In this document: piece after piece, positions 56,971-64,000 of the stretch
Numbering within the stretch: position 1 is the stretch's first letter
Layout of the letters: every line of letters starts with the position of its first letter
NCBI GenBank assembly: GCA_020746875.1
Contig: JAGTJL010000012.1
Coordinates: 620,001-684,000 of the forward strand
Source: Rhexocercosporidium sp. MPI-PUGE-AT-0058
Lineage: Eukaryota; Ascomycota; Leotiomycetes; Helotiales
Length of the DNA stretch: 64,000 bases
Reading direction: 5' to 3'
Made by a program: the position numbers and the translations under genes
The notes under the pieces: model-generated
Database searches by the model: none
Seen by the model: the letters and a program-made list of their open reading frames with translations, nothing else
Told to the model about the DNA's origin: nothing

Positions 56971-58054
56971 GGTGATGGGCTTGTGGATGGGTAGGTAGGT
57001 AGGTAGGTAGGTGTGTGTATAGTTCTCAATTGCTCGAGGGGTTTCTGAGGGATGATATATACGGTATGCAGGAACAGTGGTGACAGCCTTTTGATGGACT
57101 GGGACTGGGACTGGGACTGGGACTGGGCTCAGCAGACCTTTCGAGTCGATCGAGGTCGCCAGGTCGATTCGCCTGCACCTGCTTTGACACAGATTGCGGA
57201 GTAGATGTGGGGATATTGTACCACGCGTGGCTAGCATGCCATGGCACTGGACTGGCAGTTGAATCGTTCAGTGCGTGAGCGTATATGCGTGTGCGTGTGC
57301 GTGTGCTTGGGTGTGCATCTCGCATACTCTACTGTACTCGCTATCCAGTTAGCCAGTCCAGCCGGTGCGGTACGTACATTCATTCATTGTATGGCTTGAG
57401 GGCTTGCTGATAGGGCCAGCTGCAATTGTCATTGATTGATTGCCTGGTAGGCAGTCAGTTCAGTCAGTTCATTCTGTCAGTTCATTCTGTCAGTTCATTC
57501 TGTCAGTTCATTCTGTCAGTTCATTCTGTCAGTTCATTCTGTCTGCCTGTCTGTCTGTATGGTACTTCGTAACTCTGGCCCCAGCCCAGAACCGAGGGTA
57601 TCAAGTTACTGTCGTTAGTTGGCTTCTCTTCTGACCAAACATTTCAAGACAACGACGACCAACCACTACGGTAGGCATAAGGATATATATCACTCTCTCT
57701 CCCCCCACCCCCCCCCCTAGGCATCCTGGGAAAAGCCCGAACGTCCCTGGCCCAGATCTGCCACAGCCAGTGAGCGCTGAAGTCGTGCGGTGCGGTGCAC
57801 CCCGCAAAAGCACGTGGAGATAGATGGATGATAGAAGCTGTTCCTTCGGCTCCCCTCTTTATTCCCGGCTGTGGTCCGATGGCGGCCGAGGTCATGGTCT
57901 GTCTACATTTACTCTGACTGCATCTCAGCTTGCTTTCTACTTTGAAATCTAGACTGTTGTTTTGTTGTGCATATATATATATATATATATACATGTATCA
58001 GAAATAGAAGACATCAGAAAGTTGTCAAAAAGTACACTCACTCCGCCCTCAACC
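56971..58054. other. Divergent upstream region with tandem repeats
   Basis: Between the unknown gene (-) and the succinyl-CoA ligase fusion (+). It contains a GTAG repeat (56990-57011), GGGACT repeats (57099-57128), a 13-bp tandem array (57464-57541) and an (AT)n run (57970-57991). No gene is supported. Confidence 0.55.
57464..57541. repeat. 13-bp tandem repeat, six copies
   Basis: Six perfect copies of TCAGTTCATTCTG in a row, preceded by a partial copy (CAGTTCAG) and followed by CTGT/CTGC repeats. Confidence 0.92.
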
Positions 58055-60476
58055 ATGATTCGGCAGCATCTTACGCGGGGTAGTCGGGTGACGAGGAAGC
58101 ATGGTGCATTCAGCACTTCATCCCGTCGCCTATCATATGAGGATACCATTTCCAATTTGAAGATTGGAGAGCATACGCGAGTTATCTTCCAGGGATTCAC
58201 GGGTACGTTCCACAGCCTGTGTGTGCTTCTTGGCGTTGTCATTTGACTAATTGTGGCTGCAGGGAAACAAGTATGTGATTTTGGTTTACTTGCGTGCTCT
58301 TCGGTACGGCAGCAGCTAATGATGCTGGATAGGCGACGGCAAATGCCAAAGAATCAATAGCGTGGGGTACCAACATCGTTGGAGGTGTTACGCCGAAGAA
58401 GAATGGAGAGCACCTTGGTCTTCCCGTTCTCCCTTCGGTTCGGGAGGTAAAGTCGGCCATGCAGTCAGTCTTCAAGTTCGGTTCAGCTAACCGGAATACC
58501 TAGGCAATGGAGAAGCTGAAACCAGATGCAACTGGCATCTATGTAGCAGCACATCAAGCGCCTGCTGCTATTGAAGAAGCAATTGAAGCAGAAGTGCCTC
58601 TCATCGTGGCTGTAGCAGAACATATCCCGATTCATGATATCATGAGGGGAAGTCTTGCCACCTTGAAAATTCAAACAAGCAGCTAATGAGATATTCAGAT
58701 ACACTCGATGCTGAAAACCCAATCAAAGTCAAGGTTCGTTGGAGCAAATGCTCCTGGAATTATCTCTGCAATTGGGAAGTGTAGAATTGGGTTCCAGCCT
58801 CTCCCATGTTTTATGCCTGGCCGTGTTGGTATCGTTGCGAAATCTGGAACTTTGAGTTATGAAGGTACGCTGATTGACTTTGACTGAGAATATTGATTGC
58901 TAAATACCAGCAGCTGTTGCATCTACTACCAGAGCAGGACTTGGACAAAGTCTGTGCATTGGTATGGGTGGAGATGTTCTGGCTGGTACTAGTTTTGTTG
59001 ATGCTCTGAAGGTCTTTGAGCATGATGATGATACAGAAGGCATCATCTTGATTGGTGAGATCGGCGGAGAGGCAGAATTGCAGGCAGCTGAATGGATCAG
59101 GGAGTACAGGAAGCGTTCTTCAAATCCAAAGTAAGTCTTACTTCTCGGTGGAAATGAGTAGAGAGTTCTGATTTTAGTGGCCTAGGCCCATATCCGCTGT
59201 CATCGGAGGTATCCGTGCAGCTGCTGGAAGGGTAATGGGCCATGCTGGAGCTTTCACTTTACCAGGGGAACCTGATGCGTTAACTAAGATCAAATGCCTC
59301 GAGGATGCAGGAGTCACGATCGTCAACCATCCAGAGAAGCTAGGATACGCAATGAAAAAGCTGCTTGGAAGCTCTGGACGAGCTAGTAGCGGTGTTGCAA
59401 CATCAGGAGCTGCTCAAACGAGAAGCATGCATACGATGAGAAGAAGAGTACGACCAACAACGAAGTTAATACCCCGTCTAGGACTTGCAGCACAAAAGAG
59501 GAATCTGTACATCCGAGAGGACCTTGCACAGAATCTACTAAGAGAAAGGGGATTCAATGCATCCGAATACTCTGGCAAAGGAACGAAGCGAATGCTTGCT
59601 GTTGGTGTAGATAGAGCAGCCATGTCTCCCTGCATAATTGCATCGCCTGCCACCAATCTCGAGGAGCCTCACGCCGAAGGCAAGAGATTCCCCTTTGAAT
59701 ACCAGAAGGGAGTTGATGCAAGCCAGATCCAACAGATCGCCGATCACCTCCAACTGAGCGGCTCCTCGAAAGAATCACTACCAAAGCTAGTCAATGGACT
59801 TGTCAAACTGTACATGGAGAAAGAAGCTTTTCTGCTGGAGACAATGCTAGTGGAACTACTGGGCGACCTCAAAATCGTCGGTGCCAACTTCGGATTCGAT
59901 GATGCTGCTTTCCGAAGCACAAAACGACAAGCTGACATTCACGCTCTCCGCCGAATCAAAGATGAGGACGTACAGGAAGTCGAGGCCGAGAAAGACGGTA
60001 TAGTATACATCAAGCTAGCAGGAGATGGCAACATCGGAACGTTGGTCAATGGTGCCGGACTTGCCATGAACACAGTAGATGCTCTGGCTGATGCTGGGGG
60101 CAAAGCGGCGAATTTCTTGGACACTGGTGGGAAGGCTACGAGTGAGACTGTTAAGAAGAGCTTCCAGGTCATCCTGCAAGATCCGAGGGTGAAGGTCATC
60201 TTTGTTAATATTTTTGGTGGGTTGACTTTGGGTGATATGATTGCGGAGGGGATTCTGTTAGCTTTCAAGGAGCTGGAGATGAGGTTGCCCGTTGTGGTTA
60301 GAATTCGTGGAACTAATGAGGAGGAGGGACAGAGAATTGTAAGTGTACTGCGCGAGATGGTAATTGGAGTATCTGCTAATGTTCCACAGATTTCGGGGAG
60401 TGGACTGCCTCTGCATGCGTACGACGACTTTGAAGAAGCTGCAGCGAAGGTAATTGAGCTTGCGAATAAGGCATGA
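58055..60476 (+). CDS. Fused succinyl-CoA-ligase-like alpha-beta protein
   Basis: The N-terminal half is the alpha subunit and the C-terminal half the beta subunit of an ADP/GDP-forming acyl-CoA ligase, in one chain. A mitochondrial presequence is likely ([17 protein letters not shown]). Alpha: [48 protein letters not shown] and GHAGAF with the phosphorylated histidine. A basic linker ([13 protein letters not shown]) leads to beta: [49 protein letters not shown] in the form [29 protein letters not shown]. The usual nucleotide-binding lobe with GGRGKxGG between LLRERGF and GVDR is not there. Exons: 58055-58202, 58263-58270 (8 nt), from 58333, and others; the intron at 58648-58698 has a GG donor. 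Normally separate LSC1/LSC2 genes exist, so this is probably an extra paralogue. Confidence 0.85.
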
Positions 60477-62076
60477 GGGACGGCCTTGTGTAAACAAGTG
60501 TCTTTACGCAAATGTTACAATATGCTCAGCGCCACACTTTTTGGTTTTGACTTTGTACGTGGTTGCGAGACTCGTTTTGTACATATACTTGTGTTTCCTC
60601 GGTACTTTATCCTCCCCAAAATCGAATTTTGTACATAGCGTCACAAAATACTTCAATAGATAGAGCGACCGGTACCTAGTACCACGTTAATGCATCTCAC
60701 AACTAACATCTGAACAAACACCATTGAATTTAGATAGGTGTCTGAAATTTGTACGTCGAGTATCACGTTTATTTCCCCTTCCAATTAACCGAGGGGGGTT
60801 GATATGGGCAGGGGCAAATGCTTAACGACGTCATCCGAAACCGAGATTCAAGGGAGATGCTGGCCCTTCGCAAGCCGAGAAGATGTCAATTGAATTGTCA
60901 TCAAAACTCAAACAAATGGATACCTCGATGATGACTCGCTAGCCAACAGTAGCCGGCCGTATATGCTGGAGTTTGCGGAGTGGATGCTTACTACTGCTGG
61001 CTTTGTTCGTACCAGTATGTTCCTGGGCCGGACTTGGCTCTATAGACCTGCACTACCCGAGGGAGCCCATAGACTTACGAGACATTATTGTGTACAAATT
61101 TACAATAGTAGATGTATCCGTAGTGAGACGGGATTTGGTAGAGATTCTTTCGAAAGCTAACAGATGCCAAACAACCCCACGAGATATTGTGATCGAACAA
61201 GCTAAGCTTGCCTCCCAAGAACGCCACGGCCAGCCACCCACGCTTCTCTGGCTCAAGCAACGTAGAGCCAAGATGTTAGTTTCGTGGCACAGCGGATGAG
61301 TATTGCAAGCTTCTTGCTTTTCAAGTTCCTTCTACGTTCGAGATAAGGAGAGAATTCGCCAGTGTGGTACAGTCTGCACGATTTCAACATGCTAGGAACA
61401 ACCTTTGAGCCGGGCTATATTGTGAAGCCTTCCTCCAGAGCCAGGGACTTGACTATCATAGGAAACGGTCACCAAGTGCCACAGGGGGTAACCGGCAAAA
61501 GCAGCTCGCTCGTGTGGACATGGATGTTCAGGATGTCGATGTCAGACTGCGGAGTGGACTTTCCCTACGATGGGGCCCGCCTCAAAAATCCTGCATGCCA
61601 TGCCGTGCCGATCTCCAAGCTACCAATCCTCACTTTGCTCCATTCTGCCATAGATTGTCACACTCGCACCATCTTCATGCTATCTGATAGGTCTTTGTTA
61701 TGCAGAATGGCGTCCCAGCTTGCTATTCGCACCTTCCAGATCTAAACCCCGTCGAGTAGGACTTTCAAGATGATGCACCAACACTCTAATCGTACTTAGA
61801 TCCGACAGTCAGGGCGTTCTTAAAGCTATCTCGTTCCCACATCAATCAACTTTATCGACTATCGATAAACCCCTCTTCATTGTCTTTCTCATCAATTGAC
61901 ATTACCTTTCCTCGATTGTCATATCTTTCTCACCTGGCCGTGATTGAGCGACACATCCTCGACACGCCCATTTATCCCCTCATCCGGAAATCCTACCGGC
62001 GGTACATGCAGTCGAAAGATCCTCTCGCGGTTCACCCACTCCCCTATTCCCCTATAGTTCATTTCCCGTCTCGAAA
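60477..62076. other. 1.6-kb intergenic region, no gene seen
   Basis: Between the ligase fusion and the permease. Frames at 60963-61299 and 61362-61745 have no domain; the 60973 frame has no ATG. The last 200 bases before 62077 are pyrimidine-rich and look like promoter or leader of the permease gene. Confidence 0.5.
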
Positions 62077-63961
62077 ATGGCGTTAGAGCAGAAAGACGAG
62101 TCGTACGCGGCTTTCCAGAAACAAACCAACAAAGACAAAGAAAAAATCTTAGATACCAAAGGGGATTCCTCCGGTAGCAATGGCGACCTCGAATCAGACA
62201 ATAGCGCGAGGAGAACGGTCGGGAATAAGCATGATGGCAATAGAATTGCGCCTGTGTTGCCACATTTGACAGGGTATGATTTTGGAGACGATTCCAGTAT
62301 TGCTGGTTCGGATATCTTAGGCAAGCAGATTGAGCTGGAGGCGGATAATGCTATTCAATACAGGACTTGCAGCTGGCAGAAAGTAAGACACCATTTTCAG
62401 TGGATTTTCAAATGGCAATTTTCCATTCGTTGGGTTGTGTTGGAGCGTGTGGTGATTCAAGTTCAGGAGTACTCACTCGCTTGGATTTTTGTGGCATCAA
62501 CAATCCCCCTTTACCAGCAACCTCCACGAATTAAAGCGAAGTGCTAATTCATCCTTATAGACTGCGGCTTTACTGTTCTCAGAATACATTTGCCTGGCAA
62601 TAATGTCCTTCCCGTGGTCGTACCACATCCTGGGACTTGTACCCGGCCTCATCTTGACCGTCTTCGTTGCGGCAGTGGTCTTGTACACTTCTCTAGTCCT
62701 CTGGCGATTTTGCCTTATCCACCCCGAAGTCAGAGATGTTTGTGATATTGGACAGATGCTTTTCTGGGGGAAGACTTGGGCTTGGTATGCAACTGCAGTC
62801 ATGTTCCTACTCAACAACTGCTTCATTCAGGTAAGATAAATTTTGATTTGGCAAAGACACCACTGACAAGACCAGGGTCTACATGTACTGGTGACTGCTA
62901 AGTACTTGAACACCATCACCAACCACAGTCAATGTACTATTGTCTTCTCGGTTGTTGCCGCTCTGATTTCGTGGTTCTGCTCTCTTCCGAGAACATTCAG
63001 TGCCCTGTCAAAATTGGCAACCGTATCCGCCTTTTTCACATTCATCTCGGTCCTTTTGGCAGCAATCTTTGCCGGTATCGAAGCACACCCAGCTGGCTAT
63101 AATCCAGATCCCAACTTCGTCGACCCAGTCACCGGGATTCATGGAGGGGAGCCGATTGTCACTGCTATTCCGGTGGCTGGAACCAGTTTTGTACTGGGAA
63201 TGAGTGCTTTCCTCAACATCAGCTACACATTCATCGGCCAGATTACTCTTCCTAGCTTCATTGCGGAGATGAAAAACCCAAGAGACTTCCCAAAGGCTCT
63301 GTGGGCCGTTACAATGGCTGAAATCATTGTATTCGGCATCGTTGGAGCCGTCATCTATGCTTTCACTGGAAATCAGTACATGACTTCCCCAGCTTTCGGA
63401 TCTCTTGGAAATGATGTCTACAAAAAAGTGTCTTTCTCCTTCATGATACCTACTCTGATCTTCCTGGGAGTTTTGTATGCATCTGTCTCGGCACGATTCA
63501 TCTTCTTCCGGATTTTTGAAGGAACCAGGCACAAGAGCAACCACACTGTCCTCGGCTGGAGTGTCTGGGGAGGAATTCTTGCAGGTACTTGGATCGTGGC
63601 TTTCATCATCGTAAGTCAGTCCGTTAAAATCTGGATGCACAGCTGACCATCTTTCTAGGCTGAAGTTATTCCCTTTTTCAGTGACTTGCTATCCCTCATG
63701 TCGTCTCTCTTTGACTCTTTCTTTGGATTCATCTTCTGGGGTGTTGCATACATCAGGATGAAGAGGGCTGATGGAGGCGTTCAATGGATCCGAGAGCAAT
63801 CCGTAATGGGATACTTGGAGCTAGGATTGAACGTTTTCATCATCATGATCGGACTGTTTTTCCTAGGAGCTGGTACATATACCAGCGTGCAGAGTATTAT
63901 TGACAGTTATGCCGCAGGCGCAGTGTCCGGCGTTTTCACCTGTGCCAGCAATGGTGTTTGA
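62077..63961 (+). CDS. MTR-like neutral amino-acid permease (AAAP family)
   Basis: Plasma-membrane amino-acid/proton symporter related to Neurospora mtr. Exons 62077-62382, 62561-62830, 62876-63610 and 63659-63961 give about 537 residues. The cytosolic N-terminus (MALEQKDESYAAFQ) is acidic and ends CSWQK. TM segments follow: AALLFSEYICLAIMSFPWSY with the conserved substrate-site region, LVPGLILTVFVAAVVLYTSL, TIVFSVVAALISWFCSL, TVSAFFTFISVLLAAIFAGI, FLNISYTFIGQITLPSFIAE with the family motif, MAEIIVFGIVGAVIYAFTG and several more to FIIMIGLFFLGAGTY. It ends TCASNGV at 63961, 39 bases before the window edge. The intron phases agree throughout. Confidence 0.93.
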
Positions 63962-64000
63962 GAGGTTCTGGTTTGGGTATCGACAAGTTACCAAAAGGGT

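Noticed and set aside
60973..61299. Small secreted protein with a signal-peptide-like start
   Set aside because: The hydrophobic start is preceded by TTG, not ATG, and no upstream exon or in-frame ATG was found.

Overview
The window comes from the nuclear genome of a filamentous ascomycete (Pezizomycotina). The reasons are short GT-AG introns (about 45-100 nt) with CTRAY branch points, a Zn2Cys6 regulator, fungal families such as the MTR-type amino-acid permease, and an AT-rich block whose repeats differ by C-to-T and G-to-A changes as left by repeat-induced point mutation (RIP). I cannot fix the class. No tRNA, rRNA or CRISPR array was seen.

Layout. Positions 1-9.5 kb are a RIP-degraded transposon block. 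It holds the 3' part of a Gypsy chromovirus with a chromodomain relic and its 3' LTR (1282-1776), a solo LTR of the same family in opposite orientation with an intact ACGCC target duplication (2968-3464), and a full-length Copia element on the minus strand bounded by 123-bp LTRs and a TGTGT duplication (4403-9508). From 9.8 to 12.8 kb an accessory pair follows: a short-chain dehydrogenase (+) and a Zn2Cys6 transcription factor (-), convergent. 12.8-15.2 kb is gene-poor and carries a GGCAGGC-rich repeat and a small inverted repeat.

From about 15 kb to the end the window is mostly conserved core genes: mitochondrial prolyl-tRNA synthetase (-), ribosome-biogenesis factor MAK21/NOC1 (+), a small unknown protein (-), APS kinase (+), V-ATPase subunit C (-), an unknown intron-rich protein (+), an mpaB-type oxygenase (-), an unknown intronless protein (-), a GMC oxidoreductase (-), ESCRT-I VPS37 (-), a 4.1-kb microsatellite-rich intergenic stretch, an F-box protein (+), an Abp2-like Q-rich protein with an AT-hook (-), nucleoporin NUP84/Nup107 (-), CMC4 (-), SUMO (+), an unknown charged protein (-), a fused succinyl-CoA-ligase-like alpha-beta protein (+), and an MTR-like amino-acid permease (+).

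The genes do not form one pathway; most are independent housekeeping loci. The most unusual items are the alpha-beta succinyl-CoA ligase fusion, whose beta half seems to lack the first ATP-grasp lobe and whose fourth intron begins GG instead of GT; the very small exons (8, 8, 13 and 16 nt); two GC-AG introns; and RIP that fades at the edges of the transposons. Exon boundaries were read by eye from splice motifs, phase and family homology, so they are proposals.
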